Assembly (NCBI RefSeq): GCF_042453785.1
Contig: NC_091673.1
Span: forward strand, 2,425,501 to 2,489,500
DNA: 64,000 bases
Direction: 5' to 3'
DNA from: Malus domestica
Lineage: Eukaryota > Streptophyta > Magnoliopsida > Rosales > Rosaceae
Of the stretch, positions 13,721 to 26,200 are shown piece by piece. Both the position numbers and the translations under genes were made by a program. A model generated the notes under the pieces. The model was not told the origin of the DNA. It saw nothing but the letters and a program-made list of their open reading frames with translations, and did not search any database. Positions within the stretch are counted from its first letter, which is position 1. Every line of letters starts with the position of its first letter.

Positions 13721-15806
13721 GTAAAAAAAAAAAAAAAAAAAAAACACTACTTTTATTGTGTTGTGAGAATAAGCAGTTACAAACTCCTACAAGATTGAAG
13801 CCTGAGGTTGTTCCAAGCTCATTTATTTATTTTGTTCAAAGCTCACCTTATTTCATTAAACTCCTTAAAATTTAGTGTCACATATTAATTTACCCGGTGG
13901 AGAAAAAAAAAACAGTGTTTATTGGTCAGACCAACCAATGTTGATGGGAATAATAGCATATAGAAAGCTAGGTTACAAGCACCTCCTTAAATTAAAGCTG
14001 TAATCATGAGGCATATATGTGGAAACAACCTGTTGGGTTTGGACCTACGTAATTAGTTTTATGCAGTTTTACGCTTCATGATTCATAAGTCTTAATTGAG
14101 ACTTATAGATGGTGAGTTCGATACCATATTATTATGGTTGAGTCATTATGTAGTTTAACTTAAATCACACACCGTTTAGTGTAAATATTTCATTATATTA
14201 AAAAAATCTAAACCCTAATACACATAATAAAAGGTGTATGGGAATGGGAACCCACTATATATATAGCGTTCACTTGTGGAAAAGAAAGATTATAGCGACT
14301 AGATACAACACTACTATGGCGTCCCAGTCAAAGAACACAATATCAGTCTTTCTTCACAAGCATGACATAGTGATAAAGAACCGGAACGTCACAGTCATTA
14401 CTCAATACATGAAAGTTGATGTCCTTATGAAAACTGCTTAACATGAATGAGCATGATATACTATTAGTAATTGGTAGGGGCAGGACAGCCCGAAAATAAC
14501 TCAGCCAAGAAATGCCACCACTGGTCGTACTAGCACAATGTTGATGGTGAACTTTTTCTTGCAATGTTGCTATCACAGCTAGCAAGCTAGGCCTCTCTGT
14601 AAATTGTAATATGCATGAAGCTGCATGCATGGCTTTTAGAAACAAGGACGGCATCTCCACTATTGAAATTGCTGCTTTTGAAACAATGAGGGGAACTCAA
14701 GTCCCCACAAAAAAGGGAAGGGCATTGCTTTTGGCATCCTACCCTGCGACTGCGAGGAAAGATAGAAACTGGTGCCTTCTCGAATCGCACTTTGTAAAGC
14801 TTCTTTTTGTGCTTTCGACGATATTAATGTTTAACTTGTAAATTATAATCTATACTCTTGTGATTAGGGGTACAAAAGATTTGAAGCCTGTGATTAGATT
14901 AGCTTAATTAAAATCAGGTATGTGAGACTTCAAATTCAGTGTTAACATTAACTTGGATTCTTCTCCTTCACTTTTGTATTCTAACTGCGATACTAAAAAT
15001 ATTGGTATATATCATGAAATGTATTATGCATCATGAAACTGAATTCAGAGAGTTCTTTGTTTTTTAATAGTCCAAACTACTCAGTAGTGTGGAAAATAAA
15101 TGGTCATAATTGAATTTAGAAAATACGATTTTTTATTACTTATCAGTCTAATAGATATAAAACCGGACTATCCTGTAGTTAAGATTATTGAAGACTTCTT
15201 CGGGTAAGTGTTTTGTTTCTCATGGTGAGTGTTTTGGATTAACGGGCCCACACCATAAGGAGGGCTCTCAAAGACATGACAACCAAACTCCAATCTTGGA
15301 CCAAGCCCAAGATACACACGTGACAAAGTTGACAACTTCCACCATTCATCTAAAGCCTACATACTCTCTAGGAGTACAATTACGTTGAGGACCTAATGCA
15401 CTTGACTTGATGCCATTCGTGGATCTACTAAAGTTCAAAAGCCCAGAAGACCAGGCTCTAACCCTAGACCTCGTAAATTAGTATTAATGTATTAGCCATT
15501 AAGAATTGTTATTAGCATTCCAAAAATTTCATTTTACATTCCTCACAAGTGTATTTTTCTTTCTAATTATAGAAAATTTGGAGTGCCAAATGAGATTTTT
15601 GGAGTGCTAATAATAATTCCCTAACCATTTATCAAGAGATAAATTATGTGGCTGATGAACCGACTAACATGGGAAAGGGATCATCCAGATCCATTCCTCC
15701 TAATCCACCAAATCAGGGAATACGTACCGTTGAAAATTGATCCAACGTTTACAAACAGAGATCCACTTTAAAAGTTATAATAACTTCAGTCGTTGGATTA
15801 ATTTTA

Positions 15807-15960
15807 GGGAATTTTAACGAAAAGCACCCGGTACTGTTCACTTTAACGAAAAACCACATTTTTACACTAAAAAGTCAATCCTGGTACTATTCACTTTACC
15901 CTTTATTTTGTCCTTATCATTAAAACTCAAAGTTTTCAAGCCCTTTTCATTAGTTTTCCT
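15807..15960 (+). mobile_element. MITE with 9-bp target duplication, copy 1
   Basis: A 154-bp non-coding element with imperfect terminal inverted repeats: GGGAATTTTAACGAAAAG at the left, AGGAAAACTAATGAAAAG as the complement of the right. It is flanked by perfect 9-bp duplications TTAATTTTA (15798-15806 and 15961-15969). A 9-bp TSD is typical of Mutator-like transposons. Two more copies lie within 600 bp. Confidence 0.85.
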
Positions 15961-16138
15961 TTAATTTTAAACGGCACGGATTCCCGAGTTTATCATGTTT
16001 CCTTGGTCCAGTTTGCTTCAATCAAAGCTCATGTATCTTGTCGGCATCTTCTTGTGGTAGACGCTACTTGGAGCTCTAGGCCTTGTTGTAGTTTCTTTTT
16101 GTTAAGCGTTTAGACCAGTCGTCAACCAAAAAAAGAAG

Positions 16139-16291
16139 AGAACTTTAACAAAAAGCTCCCGATACTATTCACTTTAACGAAAAATCACATTTTTATCACT
16201 AAAAAGTCAATTCTGGTACTATTCACTTTACCCTTTATTTTATCCTTATTGTTAAAACTCAAATTTTTAAACCCTTTTAATTAGTTTTCCT
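16139..16291 (+). mobile_element. MITE of the same family, copy 2
   Basis: About 153 bp, clearly homologous to 15807-15960 along its length. Flanked by AAAAAAGAAG at 16129-16138 and 16292-16301, a 9-10 bp target duplication in an A-rich site. Confidence 0.85.
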
Positions 16292-16370
16292 AAAAAAGAA
16301 GCCTAATACCATTTTGGACTTGTGTATTGGGCCAACTAGTATACAAAACAAAATAGCAATAAAAAAATAA

Positions 16371-16522
16371 GAACTTTAACGAAAATCTCTTAGTATTGTT
16401 CACTTTAATAAAAAATCACATTTTTTACACTAAAAAGTCAATCCTGATACTATTCACTTTACCCTTTATTTTGTCTTTTTCATTAAAACTCAAAGTTTTC
16501 AAGTCATTTTAATTGGTTTTCT
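16371..16522 (+). mobile_element. MITE of the same family, copy 3
   Basis: Same element again, from GAACTTTAACGAAAATCTC to TTGGTTTTCTT. Flanks are A-rich on both sides, so the target duplication is only approximate. It lies about 500 bp downstream of the cysteinyl-tRNA synthetase stop codon (that gene is on the other strand). Confidence 0.8.
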
Positions 16523-17023
16523 TAAAAAAAAGGCTTCGTAGAATCAATCGTGTAGATCTAGTCTAGAAGCTCGTTTGAAAATGCTTTTAAAATAACTGAA
16601 AATACTTTTTGGCACTAATCCTTGATGAAAATACAAGTGAATTCTGAAAAAACATTAGTTATGTGCTTGCAAAAAGCACTTTTAGGTACTATTAGAATGC
16701 AAAAACCTTTTTTCTAAAGTCAATTTCAATCATTTTAAAAACACTTCCAAACAATCCCTAGCACAAGCACAAGGGAAATTTAGAGGACAGTAGGACCCAA
16801 AAAATATATATCAAAAAGGAGGTAAAATAGGTTACAAAATAAAAACTTCAAGACTCCAGGGGGACTTGGCCCATCTGATCCCCAAAGTATTACAAGACTA
16901 ATCATGTATGAATCAAAACTAATAAGCGATTTCTCGACCTCAAAAGATATAAAAAAAATCCTGCCAATCATCACTCACACTAAGTTGTTAACAGGTCAAG
17001 GCAGGTCTAAGGTTGTACAACAT

Positions 17024-20000
17024 TCACGTCGACACAGCCAGTTCCTTTTCGACGGGTAATGCGTTGTGTTCTTCTTCACTTGACAGCTGCTTTTGCTCTT
17101 CCTTTTGTTCAACCGGCAATACCTTTTGTTCCTCTTCAGTCGGCAGCTGTTTTTCCTCTTCCTTGATGGGCTCCTCTCGTACACAAGGTCTCCAGATTGT
17201 CTCCTTGCCCACGTCCATGAGTGCAATGCCTTTTCTAGTCAAATCAGCTCTGATCTGATCACTCATTGCAAAGTCTTTGTTTTCCCTTGCTCGTTTTCTC
17301 TCTTCAATCTTCTTCAGTACATCGTTTTCCACCATCCCTGCTCTCTCCAATGCTTTCGCTTTCAATTGCTGCAAAACCTGTACAACACAGTATCCCTGTG
17401 TAGTTGATAACTTCAATCCATGATTTAAAATTTAAAGGAAAAAAAAAAAGAAGAGGACATATAACCTCCGAGTATGTATGGGACGACTTTAAACCCAAAA
17501 CGTCCAGAACATCATCAGTTACTGCTTTCTTTACATCGATTAGTGACTGGACCATTGATAACTGTTTTTGCTTTTGCTGCTTCTTCTATAAAAAGTAAAA
17601 ATACCTTCTGTTATCACAACACAGCCATACACACATTTAAAGGTGGGAGAGAGCACCCAAAAAAAGTCAGGCATGGTGGAATTGAATCTATATGTTTACC
17701 TTGAGTCCATTCAAAGAACTGTTTATAAACTTCAACGCATCTTGGAAAGCACCAGTCAATATCTGGGCAGTGTTTAAGTCATCGCACATTTTGGACTCAA
17801 ACTCATTCTTTAGCTTACTGATGCATTCTTGGGCAGTCAGAGTAATTTTAACTATTTTGCCATTTTGATCTGCACCTTCCTTCAGACCCTCTTCTAGAAG
17901 TGGAGCTAAAGCATCCTCACAATCTTGCAAAGTCTAACAACAAAAAACATCAAGCCATTAGATACTAGATACAGAAACATAAAATCCATTTGTGCTGTGA
18001 TCCAAAATGCATGTTTGACTTGTCTTATTAACTTCTGTCTCTATACAATTCTGTTCAATCTTGATCAGTATTTTATTTGTATTTCACTATATTAACCAAA
18101 AGTCCAGAATTTTCTGGAACCAGCTACATCACAAAGATTAATATTTAATGCCAACAGCCATCATTCCGGAAGACATTGGACAAACAGAAAATTTGCAGGG
18201 ATAATCGAACAAGACAATAACAACTATTTAACCCAACCAGGAAAACTTGCCAACACAAAGTTTAGAGCAACGTCCACTAAAATTACACATCAGGATACAA
18301 TAAAAGATATCAACGGAGAACAATATTACGCAAAAGGAAAGGTCTCAGAACACTTAGGAACTACGCAGGTGCATGCATAACCATAAGGACTGAGAGACGA
18401 ACTTCCAAATGAAAATTATTCGGATACAAGCCACATACCTGATATACGTAATAAATAGCATCTGATGAACTTTCCAGCTGGGAGATTGTGTAGTTGAGGG
18501 GAGACCTATAGTGAGCGCTTATCAAGAAGTGTCTCAAAGCCAGTGGATGGTACTTTTCAGTAATCTAATAGAGAATGAAATTATATATTAAATGGTAGTA
18601 TAAACTGAAAATATATAGAAGCTCGAAGAAGCATTAAAAGGAAAAGTTAGCACAATTTACCTCCCTAATAGTGAAAAAGTTGTTGAGGGATTTTGACATT
18701 TTCTCGTTGTTATTGGTAACATGTCCATTATGCATCCAGTAACTCACACTGCTCTCTTGGCATGCAGCACAACTCTGGGCAACCTCATTCTCATGATGTG
18801 GAAAAATCAAGTCAATGCCGCCGCCATGAATATCAAACTTGAATGTCAGATAATGTGCACTCATTGCACTGCATTCAATGTGCCATCCAGGTCTACCAGG
18901 TCCCCAAGGGCTTTCCCAACTTGGCTCACCAGGCTTTGCAGACTGCAGATTTCTTTTGAAGTTTCATTAATTTAAAAATACAAACAAAAAACCGCAAAAA
19001 CGAGGTAAATGGTTGAGGACTTCAGACCTTCCACAATGCAAAGTCTGCAGGATTACGCTTCCTTGAATCAACAGCAACTCGCTCACCAGCCCGATTGTGT
19101 TCCAATTTTTGTCCAGATAACTGGCCATAATTTGGAAATTTATCAACAGCAAAGAAAACATCCCCGCCAACCAGATATGCATATTCTTTGTTAATAATCT
19201 GCATGATATAACAATCATTAGAGAGAAACTGCAGGCCTATAAATATAAAACAAACAAGAAACCATCACAAAAACATAATATATAAGCATTAGAGCAAGCA
19301 GAAAACCTGTGTTATCAAATCCTTGATATGTTCTATGTGCTCAGAAACATATGGCTGATGGGTGGGAAGAAGGCACTGGAGATCGCCCATGTCATTGAGA
19401 TATTCTTTGCAAAAACGACTACTTAAACTAAATGGGTCTTCACCATTCTTATTTGCTCGCATTATTATCTGAAACATCCAAACATTAGCAATCTCTACAT
19501 GGCATTAAGTAACAAGTACACAATGAAAATGAAAATGAACAAGAAGAGTCGGAAGATTCAAAATAGAAAATTATATGAGTTCGAGAGAATACATGTATAA
19601 AAATAGAGATAAACTCATAGAAGTTTAAAAACCATGAGTAAAGAACTAATTGTTATTCCAGATTCCAGTGTTTAATCTAAACCCCTTTACAATGAATTCA
19701 CCTGAGTTGATGAGTTAAGAGTGTTACACATGCGGAACAATAAATGACAACAGGCACACGGCAAAAAGAAAGAGATATTTCTAAAATAATTGTGCAGATA
19801 AAGACAGGATGTAAGAACTATAACCACTAAATGCACAAAATTCTTTCAAGAACATGGACAGCCATATGTCCCGGATATTCAAATGCCAAACAATGTTAAA
19901 GCATTAGCTAGCTGCCAGATAACTGATTTTGTACATGAGAAAAAAACCCCGATATCAGGCCAGTAATTTAGTCAAAAAAAGGTAAGCAGATTTATAGCAC

Positions 20001-20787
20001 TAAACAAATCAAACGAAAAGTTTTAACTATAATGAGATAACAAGTATACGATAACTGAAGCATTAATGTTTTGTTTCAATGATGGATTCCCAAGTTCTAA
20101 GGGATTTAGACTAAATTAGTTAGAAATGCCCTAAAGGAAACATTAAGTGGAGGGGGCTGAAAATGCACTACATGAGCATTACAGCAAGAATTTATAAGGG
20201 TATTAGTATAACTATAAACGAACCAAAGCAGAGCACACGCTAATGAAGGGTAACAAAGGAATCCAATCAAAATCATCTCATGATACGGTTCAAGATTCTC
20301 ACCTTGTCATCAACATCAGTGAAATTCCGGACATACGTAACCTCGTAACCCAAATGCTTTAAGTATCTGTAGAATTGCAATTCAATGTCACGCATGATTA
20401 GTTGCCACAAACTAATCTTCACTTATGTATTATGCTAAACAGATTTGGCAGCGTTTGACAGTGATCAAGAAACTAGCTTTATCAAATTGATAAAACAAAA
20501 AAAGCCACTTAATTTCTAACAGAAATCAAACATATCAAATTCCACACTAATCAAAAGCACGATTAATTGCATAATTATTAAATTAAACATGCAAATAATG
20601 AGATTGAATGTGCGAACCTGAAGAGGACATCGAAATTGACGGCGGCGCGAGCGTGGCCGAGATGGCTGAGATCATAGGCGGTAATTCCACAGACGTACAT
20701 GCTGACCTTGCCGGGTTCTATCGGCCTGAACGTCTCCTTCTGGCGGGTCATCGAGTTGTAAACCATGAACTCCTTGCCGGCGGCCAT
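17024..20787 (-). CDS. CysRS: Cysteine--tRNA ligase, cytosolic type (nine exons)
   Basis: Charges tRNA-Cys with cysteine (class I synthetase). Minus-strand exons: 20787-20618, 20366-20303, 19468-19307, 19198-19028, 18942-18661, 18564-18439, 17933-17700, 17585-17466, 17377-17024. All introns are GT-AG and the frame is continuous, giving 560 residues. The HIGH-type motif is HLGH (42-45) and KMSKS is at 270-274. Zinc ligands by family spacing are C33, C213, H238 and E242. The C-terminal anticodon-binding part is followed by a charged tail rich in KEEEKQLP and [14 protein letters not shown] repeats, longer than in compact homologues. No organelle transit peptide is evident: the protein starts MAAGKEF and enters the catalytic fold at once. 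Start chosen as the first ATG in frame. The promoter side is disturbed by a duplication and a transposon. Confidence 0.93.
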
Positions 20788-20921
20788 TCTCGGATTTCTC
20801 AACCCTTTGCCAGCCGCTCAATGCTCTCTGTAAAGACTTCTGCAATCGAATTGGGAAAAAAACCTAAACCCTAATTCAAGTTCCTTTTTTTCCAATTCGA
20901 TTCGCAGTTCATAAACCATAA

Positions 20922-22211
20922 GGTTTTGCTTTTATGTGTATTTTCTCTGACTGGTGCGGCAAACAAAAGAAAGTGACAGAAATTTGTAATGCTTTGCATT
21001 TTAAGTAATAAAAAATTTTAATAGGAAAGAATTATTAGCATAAAAGGAAATTAAATCTGCCAAAGATTTTTAAAAGACTTATTATATTAACACCTCACAT
21101 ATTGTTGAATACATCCTACAAACTTAATACACTCCGTATTTGCTTTTTTAATTAACAATTATCTTAATGCACCTCATATCCTTTCCCATAACACCCTCAT
21201 ACCCCACATTCTCAACATACACCTTATATTTTCTATATACACCCCACATAATTCATATCTTATAATACTCATTTTAATTATTGTAAACTAAATTGACTTG
21301 GGAGTAAAACCCTCTATGAGCAACTAAGGTTTGATGACCGGTAGGAATTGATCGGCATTCTAAATTAGGTCATATATTTAGATAACTTAGACTTCTACAA
21401 TTTCGTTTCCAATCACAAAAATGAGAATGCATGAAAATACCATGCGTAAAGTATGGAGGGTATGAGAAAACCCAATAAAAAGGGGAAAAGAAGGAGAAAG
21501 ATAATCACAAATGTCTTATGCTGATTATTTTCTCTTGAACTTGTTAGGAGGGTTTTGCATGACCATGGTGCAGATACAACCCATGACTGCAAGCACTTCC
21601 AATGATATGACATAAAACCTTAAATTCCTTCTAAGAGCTTGAACACACAACAAAATATTATGGTTTCCTGGGAATCGCATGCAAGTATTTGCACTATTTG
21701 TAATTCACAAATTCGGACTACTTAAAGTTTCATCGTTCATCAAACGAATATGATCCTACCCTAAATTCTCTCTATCGAAAGACTAATCTCTCACTTTATA
21801 TAGGGAGATGTCATTGAAATCACTAAAAAAATGAAAAATATAGAGTCTTACCTAATGAGAAGTTTCTAAAACATCGATTTCGTGTTTCATTAGTAAAAAA
21901 TAAATAAAAATTTCGCAATCAACGTATTAGTTTCATTGGTTAGAATTTTATTTTACAATGAAGGGTGAAAGGGGTTTTGAGAATTGAAGATAAATATACT
22001 TTAAAGTGATTTGGTGTGTATTTATAATTTTTTTTTTTAAATCTTATAAGGTCGAAATTGTCATTGTATAATAAGGTATATAAGTCATTTAATATTAAAT
22101 TTCAATGTGGGATGTATTCAACATTACGTGGGGTGTTAATAAAAAAAACTTTTTAAAATTTATGTCACAACAAAGCATTCATAATCTCAAAAAGTACTCA
22201 TTCCTAATTAG
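20922..22211. repeat. 5' flank of the CysRS gene, duplicated segment copy 1 (interrupted)
   Basis: 20922-21075 plus 22150-22211 together match 24616-24821, with about 10% differences by eye. The match starts at GGTTTTGCTTTTATGTG and ends at ATTCCTAATTAG. Copy 1 lies directly upstream of the CysRS start and is split by the element at 21076-22149. Confidence 0.85.
21076..22149. mobile_element. Non-autonomous Mutator-like DNA transposon (1,074 bp)
   Basis: Terminal inverted repeats of about 36-44 bp contain AACACC(T/C)CAC and TTGAATACATCC, with about four mismatches in the best 36 bp. The element is flanked by perfect 9-bp duplications TTTTTAAAA (21067-21075 and 22150-22158). The duplicated segment at 24616-24821 has a single TTTTTAAAA and no insert, so it is a natural empty site. 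The interior is AT-rich with no transposase-like frame, so it is a deletion derivative or MITE-like element. The 9-bp TSD with long TIRs supports the MULE superfamily. Confidence 0.85.
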
Positions 22212-22396
22212 GTTCAATTCTTACCAAAGTGAATTTGAATCACATTATTACTAGCTCATTATGAGGCTTAGCCCACTATTCACCCTTTAGTATGAATAAT
22301 ATTGTTTGTTCAAAAAATAAATATAAGATACCAAAAATTGTTGGGGGCCCCTTTAAATTTGGCGGCCCTGTGCGATTGCACCTTTCGCTCGCCTAT
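22212..22396. other. Short AT-rich spacer with repeat-like fragments
   Basis: Contains TTATGAGGCTTAGCC near 22259, repeated at 24587 beyond the solo LTR, and a GC-rich fragment TTGGCGGCCCTGTGCG near 22360. No gene. Confidence 0.4.
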
Positions 22397-24581
22397 TGAC
22401 ACACCCCGATCCGGAGGATCCAGGTGTGCTGGCCGTCACGTGGGCGTGACGTAACCATCGGCGCGACACGGAAGCAAAATAACAATATAACTCAGCAGAA
22501 ATTCAAACCAAACTCAAACATAACCACCTACGAACATAACCGGACGAGTTATCAGGTAAACACATAAGTTCAGAGCATAGGTTAACTGCAGTCAAGTAGG
22601 ACTAAAATAAGATACATCACCCTCAGGTGAGTCCTACATGTCGAAAGTCTGTCAGAAAGCCGGAAAAGACCTCGTGAGCCAACCACCGCTAAACTAGAAC
22701 CTGGAGGGGCGCAAAACAAAATGAGTGGGTCAGTAAAACCAAAGATTTTCCAAAACATTTCAATTAAAACATTTCTAACCCCTCACCGTAAAAACCTGTA
22801 TACTTTCCCAGAAATATATATAACCATATAAAATCTCAAAACTTAAATCCCAAATCTTTAACATTTTCAAGAAAACATGCCATGCCATAAATCAAAATAT
22901 AAATCAGGTGAAATAAGGAATCAATCGGAGACCCTGCAGTTGGTCCTATACGATTAATTCAATAGCTTAATATCCCACTAAGCCGGAGCCACCACAGTGA
23001 CCTGTACGGCCCTACTCTGCACATCACTCGGAACTACGTAAGGTAGTCTATACGATGAAAGGTGTAAAAATACGCTCTAGTGCTTCTCTCATCATATCAT
23101 CAGCGCGCATATCTAAGGTCACCTACCAGTCGGAACCCCTCTAATGGTCTATGCGACTGGCATGTCGGAACCCTCACATGGTCTGTACGACATCCACCTA
23201 CTTGGATCCAAGGCGAGCGTGCGGTGTGGTGAATAAAATAAGCACTAACACCTAGGGTGCAGGTTATGAGCTTGAAACATCTTATCAACAATCAATTAAA
23301 TGAATAATGAACTCACCTGACTTACCTGTGCCTCCACAGCACCATGCAACATGTATGCATCATATATCAATCATATAACTCATATGAAATTCACATTTTC
23401 CAAATAATTCTATGCATGGCATTTTCAAAACATAATTTCGTATAAATTCATTTTCTGGGAAAAATCGATAGTATAAAGGTAATACGAAAACAAAACTGCC
23501 CACTCACTGGTAAGTCGACGGGTCGTAACCCCCGTGGCGTCCCTGGATGCGGTCGTCCTCGTGATACGTCTCACCTATATGCGAAATAACTATAAAAATG
23601 TTAATTTTAAACATATCACCAATAATTCGAAATAATTTCTCATACGATGCTCAATTTGGGTATATGAATATACCACATTGACCTACTCGACGTCACGAGC
23701 GTCGAGAAATTTTTAGAACTCGATTTGGACTCCCCACGCGCCCTCACGCGCCGGCTAGGGCTCGGCCCTACGCGCGGCCACGCGCAGGCCACGCGCCGCA
23801 CGTGTCATCTTCTCCAAAGGCTCGCCGGACTGGTTTTTCCGGCGGCCGGACTCCGGCCAACCTCCGGCCGATTTTCAAACTCCTTATTCTCCTTCGTTTT
23901 TCACCCATTTTCTTCGAATTTTATACCAATTTGAAGCCCTAAGAGTGTACTATCACGTTGGACTAGTTTTAGGGCCTAAAAACCAAGAAATCTCACCTTG
24001 CAAAAACCAAAGATTCGGCCAACCTTGAAACCCACGATCCCGACGTCCAAAACTCTCCAACGAACGTCCCCGAGCTTCCTTAGGACCTCCTAAAGCTCGC
24101 CACAAGCTTGAAATTCCCTGAAACGCGACATTTAACGACTGCATGAACAGTACCTCAAAAATGGAGGTTCGGGATCCACGTGAAATCGAAGGTTTCACTT
24201 CCTAAAACTAGTACCAATGAACTCAGGACGTCGAAACGATGAAGATACATACCTTATTTGCCTCGATCCGTCGAGTTTTGAAGGATTTTGGGTGTGTGCC
24301 GTACAATGGGTGTGAGTGTGGGTGCGAAGTCGAGAGAGACAAAGACAGGAAAAGCACGGGGGAAGGAGAGGGAGAGAGGGAGGTCTTGTGTGGTCCAAAC
24401 TAATCCACACCCTCCATTTCATCCTAATCATACATAACAAAATCCATCTTTCAAAATATTTTCTAATACCCTTGCATCATATTTAAACCAATAAAATCTC
24501 ACACACGTACCTTAGTAACGACAAGGGCATTCCCGCCATTTCATATTCCCGTCAACAGTACCTCCGGGACGGGCTGTGACA
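22397..24581 (-). mobile_element. Solo LTR of a Ty3/gypsy chromovirus-type element
   Basis: 2,185 bp. Minus-strand ends are TGTCACAGCCCGTCCC and GGGGTGTGTCA, as in the intact element at 26686-36244. Perfect 5-bp target duplications CCTAT sit at 22392-22396 and 24582-24586. Internal similarity to the intact LTR is clear but diverged (shared CGCCCACTCA, GACGACCG/CCAGTGAGTGGGC-type strings and a GCGCGTG-rich part), so it is an older or sister subfamily. No internal region remains, as expected after LTR-LTR recombination. Confidence 0.92.
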
Positions 24582-24615
24582 CCTATTATGAGGCTTAGCC
24601 AACTCTCCACCCTTT

Positions 24616-24821
24616 GGTTTTGCTTTTATGTGTATTTTCTCTGACTGGTGCGGCAAATAAAAGAAAGTGACAGAAATTTGTATTGCTTTGCTTTTTAAGT
24701 AATAAAATTTTTAATAGGAAAGAATTATTAGCATAAAAGGAAATTAAATCTGCCAAAGATTTTTAAAATTTATAACACAACAAATCATTCATAATCCAAA
24801 AAAGTAATAATTCCTAATTAG
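24616..24821. repeat. Duplicated CysRS 5'-flank segment, copy 2 (empty site of the MULE)
   Basis: Uninterrupted counterpart of 20922-22211. Contains the single 9-bp site TTTTTAAAA at about 24770, where copy 1 carries the 1,074-bp element. Same orientation as copy 1. Confidence 0.85.
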
Positions 24822-25445
24822 AATTTTGAAAAAAAACAACTTAATTTGAAAATTTTATACTTTTCGATCAAAATATTTTGAAATTTTCCATTTTTTAAGT
24901 TGGCCTTTTTTAAGGTAATAAAATAATTAATGTTTATTTTTGTAATTTAAATTCCATTAAATGTTAGATTTTAAATTTTATAAAATGTCAAACTTAATTG
25001 ATATGAAAATATACTAATATATTGAGATACACAGTCAAAAAGACTGATAAAAACTGAAAATCTCTTGCTTATGACTAGGACTTGTGAGGTCCATAAGAAA
25101 TGATATACGCCAATATGATCTAGGGCCAGATGATGTGACTGAAACCCAACGAGGAACAAGGCCCGGCCCATGATATTTACACGGTAAAAAGGTGCACTGC
25201 CGAGGTGATCAATAAATGTGACACAAATGACGTCGAAAATTTGGATTCTAACTTGCAATAATAGTTGTTCAGCTCTCAACTAACAAAACAACGATTCTAC
25301 AACCAACATTTCCATTGATCTTGTCGATCCACTTAGATTGTCGGAGAAAGTTTTGAGATGTATTTCTAGCAAAGTTCCAAAGGGTAATAGGTACTAATCG
25401 GGTGGCGGGTATAGACTTAGCGCTTAGACTCCTAGGCAAAGGTAA
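24822..25445. other. AT-rich intergenic DNA
   Basis: No gene or named element recognised. The right part (from about 25380) shares short strings with the dispersed repeat around 26150-26200. Confidence 0.4.
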
Positions 25446-25816
25446 GAGCATCTCCAATAGAGATGTCAAAAGATAAATGTTAAATGTTAATTTAATGGCT
25501 GACGTGACAATGTCAGATTTCCTCTTTTTCCAATTGATATGTTTTTTTGTTATAAATGATTTTTGTATGACCAATTTTAAAAATAAATCAATTAAATTAG
25601 CTTTTTAAGATCTATAATTGGTGCATTAATGGGATCCACACAATAAAATAATTAAAAATGATTTGACATCACATTTTCTCATATGTCAAATTTGACATAT
25701 GAAAACTCATATGTCAATCCACATAGGATTCACATATTGGTTGAAACTTGCTCCTACCTTCAAATTTGATTACATGACATTATACTTATGATTTGACATC
25801 TCATTTGGAGATGGTC
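25446..25816. mobile_element. PIF/Harbinger-type (Tourist-like) MITE candidate
   Basis: A 371-bp non-coding element with terminal inverted repeats: GAGCATCTCCAATAGAGATG at the left, GACCATCTCCAAATGAGATG as the complement of the right. Flanked by TAA on both sides (25443-25445 and 25817-25819), the TWA-type 3-bp duplication of PIF/Harbinger elements. A three-base TSD could be chance; the TIRs are the main evidence. Confidence 0.7.
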
Positions 25817-25839
25817 TAAGGCGGTTTGTTGCGTTTTAT

Positions 25840-26200
25840 TAAAATTTATTATATAGCATATAAATAAATATAACTTACCCTAAAAAAATACATAATTGTA
25901 TTGGAATATTATAAATTGCAAAATAGAATGACATATAGTGTATAAAGTATTAGAACATATTGAAAACATGAGGAACAAACATTTAATGAGTGTTCATCCA
26001 CATATTCAACAAGTCTTTACAATTATTGAAAAAATAAAATGCAAAGTGAAAGTTATCTATTTTCTATCTAAGTGAGAGTCGTGACCTAGGATTGCTAGGC
26101 GGAAGCCTAGGTAGGTCTAGGCATCATTTCTTAATTTTCAAACGCCTAAAAATTAATCAGAACAGTGGCTAGCAGCCTAATACCTAAACGGCGCTAATCA
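25840..26200 (-). repeat. Dispersed repeat, copy 2 (reverse of 13376-13720)
   Basis: The reverse complement matches 13376-13720 through GTAAAGACTTGTTGAATA, TTTGTTCCTCATGTTTTC and a GC-rich CCTAGGC part. The family may extend left under the MITE at 25446. Confidence 0.65.

Larger units (their letters stand above)
8495..15797. other. Long gene-poor intergenic region
   Basis: No protein family is recognisable in any frame. Visible structure is limited to a 43-bp tandem duplication (8772-8857), a (CA)n tract near 11232-11250, a dispersed repeat at 13376-13720 and a poly-A run at about 13722-13744. Short open frames at 14343-14841 and 15188-15388 show no family resemblance. The region may contain decayed transposon DNA I cannot name. 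Confidence 0.5.

Noticed and set aside
14343..14841. Overlapping small frames on both strands, considered as a LINE/RNase H fragment
   Set aside because: No convincing motif in any frame; stops interrupt every candidate alignment.
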